From NCBI GenBank assembly GCA_903832055.1, contig CAILAC010000013.1, forward strand, positions 310,001 through 374,000: a stretch of 64,000 nt of DNA, written 5' to 3'. Origin of the DNA: an uncultured Acidobacteriota bacterium (GTDB lineage Bacteria > Acidobacteriota > Terriglobia > Terriglobales > Acidobacteriaceae). The notes below the pieces were generated by a model. It was not told the DNA's origin. It saw only the letters and a list, made by a program, of their open reading frames with translations, and did not search any database. The translations under genes were made by a program, and so were the position numbers. Below are positions 37,018 to 47,137 of this stretch, one piece after another (position 1 is the first letter of the stretch; the number at the start of each line of letters is the position of its first letter).

Positions 37018-40000
37018 ATGTTTCTGGATTTTCTCAGTTTTGAACTCAAGCTTCGGCTTAAGAGCATCTCCACCTATTGCTACTTCGGACTGTGGGCCCT
37101 GCTCTCATTTCTTTCCGTCGCCGCCACCGACTTCGGCCCCGTGCCCTCCGGAAAAATCCTGCTCAACGGCCCCTACGCCACGCAACTGATCGACTTTCAA
37201 TTCGGCTTCTTTGGCGCTATCGTCATCGCGGCTATCTTTGGCACCGCCATCCTGCGCGACTTTCAGCGCGACACCTACCAGATCATCTTCACCAAACCCA
37301 TCACCAAGTTCGCCTACCTCGGTGGCCGCTGGGCTGGCTCTTTCTTTACCACTGCAATCGTCTTTCTCGGCCTTCCCTTTGGCGAAGCTCTCGGAAGCTT
37401 CGCTCCCTGGGCTGACCACACCCGCATCGCTCCGGTCGATTTAAGCAACCTGGCAATGCTCCTCTATCACTACGCCGTCATCCTGCTTCCGGAAATCTTC
37501 TTTCTCGGCACCGTCTTCTTCCTCGTTGCCGCGCTCACCCGGCGCATCATTGTCGTTTACCTTCAGGGTGCCGTCCTCTACGCTGTCTATTTCATCGGTC
37601 TCGTCACCGTCTCCCAGACCCGCAGCCTCAGCCCCTTCTGGCCCGCCGTCTTTGACCCCATCGGACTCCTCCTCGGTACAAGCGTTGCCCGCTACTGGAC
37701 CGTCGTCGAACGCAACACCCTCTGGATTCCCCTCAAAGACATGTTCCTTTGGAACCGCGTCGTCTGGTGCTCCGTTGGCCTCGTCGCTCTCGCTGCACTT
37801 TTCGCCCTTTTTCCGATGAGCGCCGAGGCGTTGACCTCGAGCAAGAGCAAAAAACGGAAGCTCGAGGCCCAGGAATCCACCGCACCCCCAAAGCCCCGCT
37901 TTCACAACACGCTCCCCGCCGTCTCCACCAGCTACTCCTTCGTCACCGGCCTCCAGCAGTTCGTTTCACTCACCCGCATTTACTTCAGGAACATCTTTCG
38001 CGAAATCCCCTTCTGGGCCATCACCATCGTCATGGTCGCCATCTGCATGCTCAACGGACATTTCGCCGGCCACCGCGACGGCGCAAACGTATGGCCCGTC
38101 ACCTACTACATGCTCGACTCAATCGAGGGCGGCGGCATCCTCTTCCTCTTCATCATCGCCACCATGTACGCAGGCGAACTCGTCTGGCGTGAGCGCGATA
38201 CCCACTTCGAACAGATTCACGACGCCCTGCCCTACCCCAGTTGGATTGATACCCTCGGCAAGTTCTCCGCCCTGGCAACCGCAGAACTGTTTCTCCTCAC
38301 GACCGTAATGCTCTGCGGCATCCTCTCCCAGACCATCGCCGGCTACTACAACTTCGAACTCCTCCAATACATCAAAGAACTCTACATCGTCACCTTTCCA
38401 CAGGTGCTCATCTTCGCCCTGCTCGCCTTCTTCCTGCAGACCGTTGTCAGTAACAAGTTCGTCGGCCACGGCATCGCCATCGGGGCATTCCTGATCCCGC
38501 CCATCTTTGAACGCATAGGATTCTCAGACCGCCTCTACCTCTACGACGACGTCGTCCCCTACACCTACTCCGATATGAATGGCTACGGCCACTTCGTTCA
38601 GCCGCTGTTCTGGTCCATCCTCTACTGGCTCTCCTGGGCCGTCCTGCTCGGCGTCATCGCCAGCCTGCTCGCCCGTCGCGGCGCAGAGATCAACCTCCGC
38701 GCCCGCCTGCGCACCGCGAAGCGATCACTCCCCGCCTACGCCATTCTGCTCATCATCCCGGCACTGGCCGCCATCGGCAGTGGCTGTTGGTACTACTACA
38801 ACACCCACAAACTCAACCCCTTCCTCACTGAGCAGGACGGGCGCAAGCTCCAGGCAGACTACGAAAAGCTATACAAGAAATACGAAAACGCACCCATCCC
38901 CAAGGTCACCGCTGTCGATACCCAGGTAGACATCTTCCCCCAGGAGCGCCGCTTCCACGCGACCGGCACCTACACCGCCGTCAACAAGAGCGACAAACCC
39001 ATCAGCGAAATCTACATTTCCAATACCCGCAGGTCGCTCAAATCAATCACTTTTGACCGCCCTGCCACCGCCACCATCGCCGACTCCGCCCATGGCTTCT
39101 GGCAATATCACCTCGCCACACCACTCGCCCCTGGCGAAACCCTGCCGATCCACTTCGAATGCGCCTACGCAAACCCCGGCTTCCGCAACAACGGTGAACA
39201 GGCCGAGTTCGCCTACAACGGTACCTTCTTCGACAAGGACTACTTCTTCTCCCTCGGCTACGATCGAGGCCGCGAAATCGACAACCCCGTCCGTCGCCGT
39301 GAGGCCAACCTCCCCACCCAGGAGGAAATGCCCGACCGCGGAAACCCAGTAGCGATGAACACAAACCTCTTCAGCACTGACTCTGATTTCATCACTTATC
39401 ACACCGTCGTCAGCACCACCCCCAGCCAGATCGCCATTTCCCCCGGCTACCTCGTCCGCGAATGGCAGCAGAACAATCGCCGCTACTTCGAATACTCCAT
39501 GGGCAGCACCCGCATCCAGAACTTCTTCAACTACATGTCCGGCGACTACGCCGTTCGTCGCGAAAAGTACAAAGGCACCAACATCGAGGTCTATTACTAC
39601 CCAGGCCATGCGTATAACATCGACAAGATGATCGGCGCCTCAGAGGGTGGTCTGGACTACTACACGGCCAATTACGGCCCATATCAGTTTGCGCAGTATC
39701 GCATCATCGAATTTCCGCGCTACCGCGGCTTTGCGCAGTCCTTTCCCAACACAGTTCCCTTCTCTGAAGCTATCGGCTTCATTGGCCGCCTCGAAAAGCC
39801 AGAAGACATCGACTTCACCTGGTTCGTCACCGCCCACGAACTCGCTCATCAATGGTGGGGCCATCAACTCATCGGCGGCGCTGAAAAAGGCTCAAACATG
39901 ATGTCCGAGAGCCTAGCCGAATACTCCGCCCTGCGTGTGATGCAAAAGAAGTATGGTGACGAAAACATGCGCCGCTTCCTCAAGTTCGAGCTAGACGGCT

Positions 40001-40605
40001 ACCTGCGCGGCCGATCTGGCGAAGTGCGCCACGAACCGCCACTAGTCCTGGTTCAGAGCGAGCCGTACGTCTGGTACCAGAAGGGCTCGATGGCGTTCTA
40101 CGGTCTCTCTGACGCCATTGGCGAAGACAAGCTCAACTTTGCTCTCAAGACCTTCCTCGATAAGTGGAAGATGAACGGGCCACCCTACCCCGACACGCGC
40201 GACCTCGTCGCCGCCCTGCGCCAGCAGACGCCCCCCGAGCTGCAATACATGATCACTGACCTCTTTGAGACCATCACCCTCTACGACAACAAGACGGCCT
40301 CAGCCAAGGTCCAGGAGACCCCTGACCACAAGTACAAGGTCACCCTCACCGTCGACGCCCACAAGATGCGCGCCAACGGCGAAGGCGCAGAAACCGAAAT
40401 TCCCATCCACGACCTCATCGAAGTCGGCGTCTTCAAAGGCAAAAAGGACTCCGAAAAGCCCCTCCATACCGAAAAGGTCTGGATCACTCAGCCCCACACC
40501 ACCTTTACCTACATCGTCAACGAAAAACCAACCCGCGCTGCCATCGACCCCTACAGCAAACTCATCGACCGCAACCCGGAAGACAACTGGGCCGACATCG
40601 AGTAA
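37018..40605 (+). CDS. ABC permease fused to an M1-family aminopeptidase
   Basis: A 1195-residue membrane protein. Residues about 15-270 and 320-590 each contain clusters of hydrophobic segments (ABC-2-type permease halves), joined by a charged linker (KSKKRKLEAQ). A last membrane segment (AILLIIPALAAIGSGCWYYY) leads into a large extracytoplasmic region with an M1 gluzincin core. HELAH (940-944) is followed by Glu964, a spacing of 19 residues instead of the 18 usual in stand-alone M1 enzymes. Related fusions occur in Acidobacteria and Bacteroidetes. It may export and trim peptides. AGGAG precedes the ATG. Coupled with the ATPase gene upstream. Confidence 0.92.
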   Translation: MFLDFLSFELKLRLKSISTYCYFGLWALLSFLSVAATDFGPVPSGKILLNGPYATQLIDFQFGFFGAIVIAAIFGTAILRDFQRDTYQIIFTKPITKFAYLGGRWAGSFFTTAIVFLGLPFGEALGSFAPWADHTRIAPVDLSNLAMLLYHYAVILLPEIFFLGTVFFLVAALTRRIIVVYLQGAVLYAVYFIGLVTVSQTRSLSPFWPAVFDPIGLLLGTSVARYWTVVERNTLWIPLKDMFLWNRVVWCSVGLVALAALFALFPMSAEALTSSKSKKRKLEAQESTAPPKPRFHNTLPAVSTSYSFVTGLQQFVSLTRIYFRNIFREIPFWAITIVMVAICMLNGHFAGHRDGANVWPVTYYMLDSIEGGGILFLFIIATMYAGELVWRERDTHFEQIHDALPYPSWIDTLGKFSALATAELFLLTTVMLCGILSQTIAGYYNFELLQYIKELYIVTFPQVLIFALLAFFLQTVVSNKFVGHGIAIGAFLIPPIFERIGFSDRLYLYDDVVPYTYSDMNGYGHFVQPLFWSILYWLSWAVLLGVIASLLARRGAEINLRARLRTAKRSLPAYAILLIIPALAAIGSGCWYYYNTHKLNPFLTEQDGRKLQADYEKLYKKYENAPIPKVTAVDTQVDIFPQERRFHATGTYTAVNKSDKPISEIYISNTRRSLKSITFDRPATATIADSAHGFWQYHLATPLAPGETLPIHFECAYANPGFRNNGEQAEFAYNGTFFDKDYFFSLGYDRGREIDNPVRRREANLPTQEEMPDRGNPVAMNTNLFSTDSDFITYHTVVSTTPSQIAISPGYLVREWQQNNRRYFEYSMGSTRIQNFFNYMSGDYAVRREKYKGTNIEVYYYPGHAYNIDKMIGASEGGLDYYTANYGPYQFAQYRIIEFPRYRGFAQSFPNTVPFSEAIGFIGRLEKPEDIDFTWFVTAHELAHQWWGHQLIGGAEKGSNMMSESLAEYSALRVMQKKYGDENMRRFLKFELDGYLRGRSGEVRHEPPLVLVQSEPYVWYQKGSMAFYGLSDAIGEDKLNFALKTFLDKWKMNGPPYPDTRDLVAALRQQTPPELQYMITDLFETITLYDNKTASAKVQETPDHKYKVTLTVDAHKMRANGEGAETEIPIHDLIEVGVFKGKKDSEKPLHTEKVWITQPHTTFTYIVNEKPTRAAIDPYSKLIDRNPEDNWADIE

Positions 40606-40640
40606 CGACCGTGTGCCGGGTGCCTTTTCAGACAGACATT

Positions 40641-40662
40641 TGCGGGGGTTTCATCCCCCGCA
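40641..40662. terminator. GC-rich hairpin between convergent genes
   Basis: TGCGGGGG (40641-40648) pairs with CCCCCGCA (40655-40662), with a 6-nt loop. It lies between two converging genes. No T-run follows, so termination is probable, not certain. Confidence 0.5.
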
Positions 40663-40705
40663 TATGTCGTCCACCCACAGCCCACCGATGTCCCCTACTC
40701 CCTCG

Positions 40706-42055
40706 TCAATAATCAATCCCCTTCAAAAAGTCCTGCGTAGGCACGTATTGAAACCGGTTCGGATCGCTCTTCACCAGCGCATCCCCCAGCGCATACCCCG
40801 TCGTCCCCCGCTCAGAATACGCATTGTCCTGAATGACAGTCCGGTCCAGCTGATAGTTCTCAAAGCTCTTGTTGTACTTCGCATTCGTATCCCATTGCTG
40901 CTCCACCGCCGCATTGTGCGCATCATTGGCCGCGCTCGTCGCATCCGCCCGTATCTGCGCCGCCTTCGCATTCGCGTGAATCTGGTCAATCACCTGGTTC
41001 GTCTCCTGCTGAATCACCTGCCCATTCTGCCGAAAACTCGCCACAATCGCTGAAATCGTCGGCTCCTCCTCTGCCGCCAGCGCATCCGGCACGTTCGAGG
41101 CATTGATCGTCAGCATCCACGCCCCGTCCTGCCCAGGGCGCGTCGCACCCAGCCGCGCATGCATCACCAGCGGACCCTTGCCGTCATGCATATCCATCTC
41201 CCCAATCACCCACGTCGCCTGCGCCTCAAACTGGTTCCCCGGCAGCTTCTGCTCGCTCGTTAGCTGAAACGTCGGCACCGGCAGATTCTGCCGCTCATGG
41301 TTCTGCTTCGCCACGCACATATACGCAGCCATCAGGTCGCCGCCACTCGGGCACACAAACACCGGCTTGTGCGCCATCTGCATGTACTGGATCATCTGCC
41401 GCGAACGCGGATTGTTAGGGTCATAAATCTGCTGAATCATCACCCCCACATTCACCGACTCGCCCCTAGGCCCCGCCGCATGCAGCGAACCACCCCCGCC
41501 CCCCGTAATCCTCCACCCCGCCGGCAACCCAATGCTCCCGCTGCCATCCGCCACTGAAGCGCGCTGCAACTGCGGCACCGCCGCATGTTCCACTCGACCC
41601 GCGCCAGCCGCAACAGCACCCGCAGGCCGCACACTCCCCGCCTGCCAAGCCTCATTCAGCTTCTTCATCAGCACCGGCTCCGTCTTGCCAAACCGCGCCG
41701 CCTCGTCATACAGCACCGCCGCCGCTGGCCGCGTGCCCTTCGGCATCGAAACAATCACCAGCCCCGCCATCCGCTTACCAGCCTGATTCTTCGCCGTAAG
41801 CGTAAAAAACGTAGCGACAGAATCCCCGCCCCGCCCCTGAAAGAACTTCCCAATCTCCGGCCTGTCACCAAAATGACCATGCACCTGGCGCAACATAAAC
41901 CCCATCGCCCCCTGCATCGTCGTCTGCCCCTCAACCGGCCCATACACCACCTGCCCGCCACCAGGGTTATCGATCGTCTTCAAACCCTCCTCGGCCACGG
42001 CACTCACCGCAGCAGCAAAGCAGGCCAAAATTACCAAACATCCAGCAACCCTCAT
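40706..42055 (-). CDS. Exported protein of unknown function (449 aa)
   Basis: Not recognised. A signal peptide (MRVAGCLVILACFAAAVSAVA) starts at the in-frame ATG 42055; the longer start at 42097 adds a hydrophilic lead with three Cys and is less likely. The middle has IGLPAGWRITGGGGGSLHAAGPRGESVNVG, a DUF-like beta region. The end has VIQQETNQVIDQIHANAKAA, a helical alanine-rich stretch, and YSERGTTGYALGDALVKSDP. The family appears in Acidobacteria as a hypothetical protein in my recollection; I assign no function. Confidence 0.75.
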   Translation of the reverse strand: MRVAGCLVILACFAAAVSAVAEEGLKTIDNPGGGQVVYGPVEGQTTMQGAMGFMLRQVHGHFGDRPEIGKFFQGRGGDSVATFFTLTAKNQAGKRMAGLVIVSMPKGTRPAAAVLYDEAARFGKTEPVLMKKLNEAWQAGSVRPAGAVAAGAGRVEHAAVPQLQRASVADGSGSIGLPAGWRITGGGGGSLHAAGPRGESVNVGVMIQQIYDPNNPRSRQMIQYMQMAHKPVFVCPSGGDLMAAYMCVAKQNHERQNLPVPTFQLTSEQKLPGNQFEAQATWVIGEMDMHDGKGPLVMHARLGATRPGQDGAWMLTINASNVPDALAAEEEPTISAIVASFRQNGQVIQQETNQVIDQIHANAKAAQIRADATSAANDAHNAAVEQQWDTNAKYNKSFENYQLDRTVIQDNAYSERGTTGYALGDALVKSDPNRFQYVPTQDFLKGIDY

Positions 42056-42258
42056 TTGCAACCCACCACAACGCATCGAACACACCATACAGACCACCTC
42101 ACCCAGTACTGCGCAAGTCTACCCCCAAATACCTCACCCCATCCGATACCCAAAAATTGGACACCCCTCAACCAAAGCGCCCATGCCTCCGTTGGGAGAC
42201 ATAGGCGCTCTCAAATCAAAAGAAAGGTAGTACCTTAATCCATCCCACCAAACGCAAA

Positions 42259-42300
42259 GCCGGGTGCCCCATGTCCCGACTTTGGGACATGGGACTCACC
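42259..42300. repeat. GGGTGCCCC-type hairpin, copy 2
   Basis: The flank CCGGGTGCCCC is followed by the stem CCCATGTCCC (42268-42277) with GGGACATGGG (42284-42293). It lies downstream of the rhamnosidase gene. A further imperfect hairpin with AGCGCC and GGCGCT arms is seen near 42177-42210. Confidence 0.8.
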
Positions 42301-42314
42301 CAACTCAAAACCAA

Positions 42315-45300
42315 CTACTCTACCCCACTCACAGCAAAGCTATAGCTCCCAGCCGGCAACACAAACCCACGCACCCCGTCCACCACAGACGAATGAACGC
42401 CCTTCGCTTCCGCCAGCACCGCCCCACCCAGCTTGTACCGCGCCGCATCCGCATCGCTCAGCGGCAACCAACCAGAGGCATTCGCCGGAATCGTCAGATT
42501 CCAAGTCGCAGTTCCAGCCTTTATCGTCCAAGCCGAATGAATCACCCCATAAGGCGACGGATAGCTGAAGTCAATGCTCCCCAGCTGCTTGTCAAACGAA
42601 GGGTGCAGGTAAATCGTGTGGAATCCCGCATCCATCGGCGTCGTATCCACACCCGCCGCATAGCGATAAATCCAGTCCGCCACCGCGCCATAAGCATAGT
42701 GGTTATATGAATTCATGCTCGGATCATCCTTCATCTGGTCGCCATTCCAGCGCTCCCACATCGTCGTCGCGCCATGCCCAACCAGGTAGCCCCATGAGGG
42801 ATACTGCGTATTCAGCAGCAGCTTGTACGCCAGGTCCCGATGCCCGCTCTCCGTCAGCACCGCCAACAGATAAGGCGTTCCCAGGAACCCCGTCCCCAGC
42901 AGCCCACGATTGCCCTCGATCTTGTCTACCAGTTTCTGCGCCACAGCCGCCCGCAGATTCTCCGGCAACAGATTCATATGCAGCGCCAGCACATACCCCG
43001 TCTGCGTATCTCCGCCCTTTGCCTTCGCATTGGGATTATTGATCACCCCAAACGGCGAGGGGCCATCATCCTCCCCAGCCACGAAGCCGTCGTCCCTCAC
43101 AAAAGACTTCACAAACGCAGCCTTGATCGCAGCAAAATCCGCCGCATACTTCGCCTCATCCGCCGTCTTGCCCAGCGCATGCGCCATCTGCTGCATCAAC
43201 GTCACGTCATACGCCCACGAAGCAGTCGCCACCAAAGAGTACTTCGTCGGACCCTCCGGTGAAAGCCAATCCCCAAACGGCGTTCCCGCATTCTTGACCC
43301 AAAGATGGTCGGGATTTGAGCGCTCGATCGCATCCACATACTTGCTCATAGCCGACCAGTTCTGCTCCAGCACCGTCGTGTCGCCCGTCTGGATCCAGGC
43401 CGTCCAAGGGATAATCACACCCGCATCGCTCCAACCCGCTCCAGAATTTGCGGCAGTCGTCGAAATTCCAGGCGCAAAAATCCCAAACAGCGCTCCCGCA
43501 GCCTCGGTTCCCTCTCCACTGCCCACCTGCGTCCCGCGAATGTCTTCGGTATATTTCCGCGAAAACGCCGCCAGGTCCATGTTGTAAGTAGCCGTCCGCC
43601 AGAACACCTGTGCATCCGCCGTCCAGCCCAGCCGCTCATCGCGCTGCGGACAATCCGTCGGCACACCGATAAAATTCGACCGCTGACCCCACAGAATATT
43701 CCGCCACAGGCTGTTGATCATCGTGCTGCCTGTATTCAGCTTTGCCGTAAACTCGGCATCCGTATGAAACACCACCCCCTGCACAGCATCCAGTCCAGGC
43801 TTCGCCGGCAACCCGGTAATCTCCAGATACCTGAACCCGTGGAAAGTAAACTGAGGTTGAAACTCCTCAACCCCCTTGCCCGCCAGAATAAAGTGGTCCG
43901 TCGAGAGCGCCGTCCGCAGATTGTCCGTGTAGATCGTCCCGTCCGCGTTCACTATTTCAGCCGTCCGCACCCGTACATCCGTGCCCGCCGGTCCGCTCAG
44001 CCGCAGCTTCTCCACACCAGAGAAGTTCTGCCCCATGTCATAGATATAGATACCCGGCTTCGGCTCCGTCATCGCCTTTGGCGTCAAAGTCCGTTCCACG
44101 CGAATCGGCTGAAAGTCCTGTCCATCGATCTTCACGGCCGCAAGCTCCGGCGCATGAATCTCCGCCGCCTTCCAGCCCTTATCTGCAAACTTCGCCGCAT
44201 CCCAACCCGGCTGCGCCCGTCGTGCATCCTGCGTCTCACCGTCGTAGATTTCCGCCTTCAGCGTCGGCGAAACATCCGCCTTCCAGTTGGCGTCCGTCGC
44301 CACCCAATCCACGCTGCCGTCCTTGTATTCAATGCGCAACTGCGCCATCAACGACGGAGCCGCCTTCCCATAAACGTTCGGCTGCTGAAACCACTGCAAC
44401 GGCGTCGAATACCAGCCCGGCGCAAGCAGCGCTGCAACCGCATTTGCCCCCCGAGCCAACATTCCCGTCACATCATACGTCTGATACTTCAGCCGCAGCC
44501 GATAGTCGGTCCAACCCGGCGATAGCACATCGTCCCCGACACGCTTGCCATTCAGAAACATCTGATAAGCACCCAGCGCCGTCGCATACAGCCGCGCCGA
44601 AACCACCGGCTTCGTCACGTCAAACTCGTGCCGCAGCGCCTTCACGGTCTGTGTTGGCCAGGGGTCACCCGGCAATCCAGCATCCGGCCCCGGCTCGGGA
44701 ACATACGTAATCACCGGCTTCCAGCTCGCATCCCCGCCACCCGCGCTCGTCGATCCCGCCGCTGTCCATCCGGCTGCCGGGCTAATCGAAGCCTTCCAGC
44801 CGCCATCCGTCCCACTCGCAATACGTGCAATCGCCCCATCCGCCATCTGCGCCACCAGAGTCGCACTCATCGGCGGCGGGTCCTTGCTCGCCATCCCATT
44901 GGGATTCACAACATAGTGCGTGATCTCAACCGCCAGGTCATTCGCTCCATCATGCACCTTACCGGTTACATCCACCTGAACGTACTTCTTCCACGGCAGT
45001 TGCTTCCAACCCGGCAACGCTGCGCCCTTCGTCACCTGCGCGCCATTCACCCAAGCCGATGCCACATCCTGCCCCGTCACAAACAGCCACGCCTTTTTCA
45101 CTTTGCCGCTCAGCTTGAAAGGCAACCGGTAAGCAATCTTCTGCTCCGCTGCTTTGGCATCCGCGAGAGCTTGGAAATCGGGGCTCGTCACCCACGTAGC
45201 TCCCGCCGTTCGCACTGCCGCCTCTTCCCAGGTCTGGTAGCCAATCCACTTGCCGCGCCAGTTCGCCTGGCCCAGCAATCCCGTCTCCCACCAGCTGGTG

Positions 45301-45737
45301 CCGCTCGCCGGATACGACTTCCCGTCCTGATCCCAGGCCAGCACACGCCAGTAATAGCGGGTCGTCGGAGCCAGAGCCGCTCCGTGATACGCCACGCCTA
45401 CCGACTGCTCCGAAGTAATTTTTCCGCTATCCCACGCGTCCGGCTTGCCCGCTGCCAGCAACTCCCGCTTGGTCGCCACCTGAATCTGGTACGCCGTCTG
45501 CTTCGCGCCCGTCCGCGCATCCTTGAGCAGCCAGGCAAATCGCGGAGTCGCATCGTCCAATCCCAGCGGCGTCACCAAATCATCCGTCCGCAGCTTCGCA
45601 GGCGCACCCATCATCACCGTAGCTTTTGCCGGGGCCGTCTTCGTCGCCGTTTCCGCAATTCCCGCCACCGACCCAGCCACCATCAGCAGGCCTGCTCCCA
45701 CAACCGCCATCCGCTTCACAAATCGCAACGTCGTCAT
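42315..45737 (-). CDS. GH78 alpha-L-rhamnosidase, exported
   Basis: Releases terminal L-rhamnose from glycans or flavonoid glycosides. It has a signal peptide (MAVVGAGLLMVAGSVAGIAETAT) and about 1140 residues. N-terminal beta domains come first (LVTPLGLDDATPRFAWLL, SWWETGLLGQANWRGKWIGY). The catalytic (alpha/alpha)6 barrel has GVPTDCPQRDERLGWTADAQ with the acidic active-site residues. The C-terminal domain has WNLTIPANASGWLPL. The start is one of two consecutive ATG codons (45737 or 45740) after GAGGA. It belongs functionally with the rhaI, rhaM and rhaT genes about 5-20 kb away. Confidence 0.94.
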   Translation of the reverse strand: MTTLRFVKRMAVVGAGLLMVAGSVAGIAETATKTAPAKATVMMGAPAKLRTDDLVTPLGLDDATPRFAWLLKDARTGAKQTAYQIQVATKRELLAAGKPDAWDSGKITSEQSVGVAYHGAALAPTTRYYWRVLAWDQDGKSYPASGTSWWETGLLGQANWRGKWIGYQTWEEAAVRTAGATWVTSPDFQALADAKAAEQKIAYRLPFKLSGKVKKAWLFVTGQDVASAWVNGAQVTKGAALPGWKQLPWKKYVQVDVTGKVHDGANDLAVEITHYVVNPNGMASKDPPPMSATLVAQMADGAIARIASGTDGGWKASISPAAGWTAAGSTSAGGGDASWKPVITYVPEPGPDAGLPGDPWPTQTVKALRHEFDVTKPVVSARLYATALGAYQMFLNGKRVGDDVLSPGWTDYRLRLKYQTYDVTGMLARGANAVAALLAPGWYSTPLQWFQQPNVYGKAAPSLMAQLRIEYKDGSVDWVATDANWKADVSPTLKAEIYDGETQDARRAQPGWDAAKFADKGWKAAEIHAPELAAVKIDGQDFQPIRVERTLTPKAMTEPKPGIYIYDMGQNFSGVEKLRLSGPAGTDVRVRTAEIVNADGTIYTDNLRTALSTDHFILAGKGVEEFQPQFTFHGFRYLEITGLPAKPGLDAVQGVVFHTDAEFTAKLNTGSTMINSLWRNILWGQRSNFIGVPTDCPQRDERLGWTADAQVFWRTATYNMDLAAFSRKYTEDIRGTQVGSGEGTEAAGALFGIFAPGISTTAANSGAGWSDAGVIIPWTAWIQTGDTTVLEQNWSAMSKYVDAIERSNPDHLWVKNAGTPFGDWLSPEGPTKYSLVATASWAYDVTLMQQMAHALGKTADEAKYAADFAAIKAAFVKSFVRDDGFVAGEDDGPSPFGVINNPNAKAKGGDTQTGYVLALHMNLLPENLRAAVAQKLVDKIEGNRGLLGTGFLGTPYLLAVLTESGHRDLAYKLLLNTQYPSWGYLVGHGATTMWERWNGDQMKDDPSMNSYNHYAYGAVADWIYRYAAGVDTTPMDAGFHTIYLHPSFDKQLGSIDFSYPSPYGVIHSAWTIKAGTATWNLTIPANASGWLPLSDADAARYKLGGAVLAEAKGVHSSVVDGVRGFVLPAGSYSFAVSGVE

Positions 45738-45789
45738 CATTCCTCGAATTCTCAAGTAGTCTCGTCTTCCAAAAGTCAAAAAATCAGCC

Positions 45790-47055
45790 CTACGGCTGCT
45801 CCGGCCCAATCTGCTGCGGAGTCACCGCACCAGCCTCCGCCAAAATTCCCGCCCTCGCCTTGCGCCCAGCCTCCAGCGCATGCAGCCGCTGAAACTCCGC
45901 CATCGCCCGCTTCGCTCCGTCCGCGTCGCCCGTCACCCGCAACGCCCGCCCCAGCCTGTACCAGGCCACTTCGTCCTCCGGCTTCAGCTCCGTCGCGCGC
46001 TTCAGGTGTGGCACAGCCAGCTCCGGCTTCTGGCTCTCAATCAACACTCCCGCCAGTCCCACCCGCGCCTGCTCAAACTCCGGCCTGCGCTCCACCAGCG
46101 CCTCAAACTCACCCCGCGCCCCATCCAGATTTCCCTGGTCATAGTGAATCTGCGCCAGCTCATACGCCGCATTCCCATTCGTCGGATCCAGCTCCAGCTC
46201 AGCGCGAAACTGTCCCTCCGCCAGGTCACGGTCCTTCGGCTCATGCGCCGCTTCGTACTTCGCCAGGTACACCCGCGCCATCCGGTAGTGCACCCCCGGC
46301 CGCTGCGGCTCCAGCCTCAAAACACCCTCAAAACTCGCAATCGCATCATCGTACTTCTGCTCGCTCTCCTGCGCCTCAGCCGCCGCCTGCAGCATCCACA
46401 CCGAGTTGGGAGCCTTGTCCCGCAGTCGCTCCATCGCTATATATGCAAAGTTGCCATAAATCTTCCCCGTCTCATACAAAACCTCGCCATCATCCGGGAA
46501 CGCCTTGTTCAGAGCCAGCCCCACAGTCACCGCATCCGCATCCCGATGCAGGGCCGTATACGCCCGCAGCAGCTCCAGACCGCATTGCCGCTTCACATCC
46601 GGCTCAGTCGCGCTCCGAAACCCCGCCTCCAACCCCGGCAACGCCTCCGCCGAATGTCCCGACTCTTCTAGCGAAATCGCCAGCAGCGTCTTCAGCTTCG
46701 TCAGCGTCGGCTTCAGCTTCAAAGCCTTCTTCAGAACCTCGACCGCCTCGTCAAACTTGCCCTCTTGAAAATAGATCGCACCCAGATTGGCATAAATCTC
46801 CGCCACCCCCGGCTGCAACTTGCTCAAAGCTAAAAATGCGGCCTCCGCCGCCGCAAACCGCCCCGCCGCCAGCGCCTCGCCTCCCTGCTGGGCAAGCTCG
46901 GCAATCTGGTCATTCTGCGATGGAGCTGCCGCAACAGTTGAGGCCGTTGGAGAGACCTTCTGTAAAACTGACTTCTTCTGGGCCACCAACGACCCGGAAC
47001 CTGCCCCGATTGCTCCCAGCAAAGCCAGGCAAACTATCTTTTTCACGTTAAGCAT
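45790..47055 (-). CDS. Exported TPR-repeat protein
   Basis: About 421 residues with a signal peptide (IVCLALLGAIGAGSGSLVAQ) and many tetratricopeptide units: AGEALAAGRFAAAEAAFLAL-type, LQPGVAEIYANLGAIYFQEG, AYELAQIHYDQGNLDGARGE and ATELKPEDEVAWYRLGRALR. TPR domains bind proteins. The start is set at 47055 (MLNVKK) just before the signal peptide; an upstream ATG would add 17 residues. It lies between a TonB-dependent receptor and the rhamnosidase, all on the minus strand, and could be part of the same uptake unit. Confidence 0.88.
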   Translation of the reverse strand: MLNVKKIVCLALLGAIGAGSGSLVAQKKSVLQKVSPTASTVAAAPSQNDQIAELAQQGGEALAAGRFAAAEAAFLALSKLQPGVAEIYANLGAIYFQEGKFDEAVEVLKKALKLKPTLTKLKTLLAISLEESGHSAEALPGLEAGFRSATEPDVKRQCGLELLRAYTALHRDADAVTVGLALNKAFPDDGEVLYETGKIYGNFAYIAMERLRDKAPNSVWMLQAAAEAQESEQKYDDAIASFEGVLRLEPQRPGVHYRMARVYLAKYEAAHEPKDRDLAEGQFRAELELDPTNGNAAYELAQIHYDQGNLDGARGEFEALVERRPEFEQARVGLAGVLIESQKPELAVPHLKRATELKPEDEVAWYRLGRALRVTGDADGAKRAMAEFQRLHALEAGRKARAGILAEAGAVTPQQIGPEQP

Positions 47056-47082
47056 GGCCGCCAGAATACAGGGAAAATGGTT

Positions 47083-47118
47083 AGGTCCGCCACAGCCGTA
47101 AGGCACCGTGGCGGACCT
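47083..47118 (-). terminator. Hairpin after the second TonB-dependent receptor gene
   Basis: AGGTCCGCCAC (47083-47093) pairs perfectly with GTGGCGGACCT (47108-47118), followed on the minus strand by AACCATTTTCCC. The T-run is short, so efficiency may be moderate. It ends 28 nt before the TPR gene's start. Confidence 0.65.
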
Positions 47119-47137
47119 GGGTTATACCGCAACCAAT

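Noticed and set aside
44628-47051. Plus-strand frame of 807 aa opposite the GH78 and TPR genes
   Set aside because: Arg/Pro/His/Ser-rich translation with no domain, antisense to two recognised genes.
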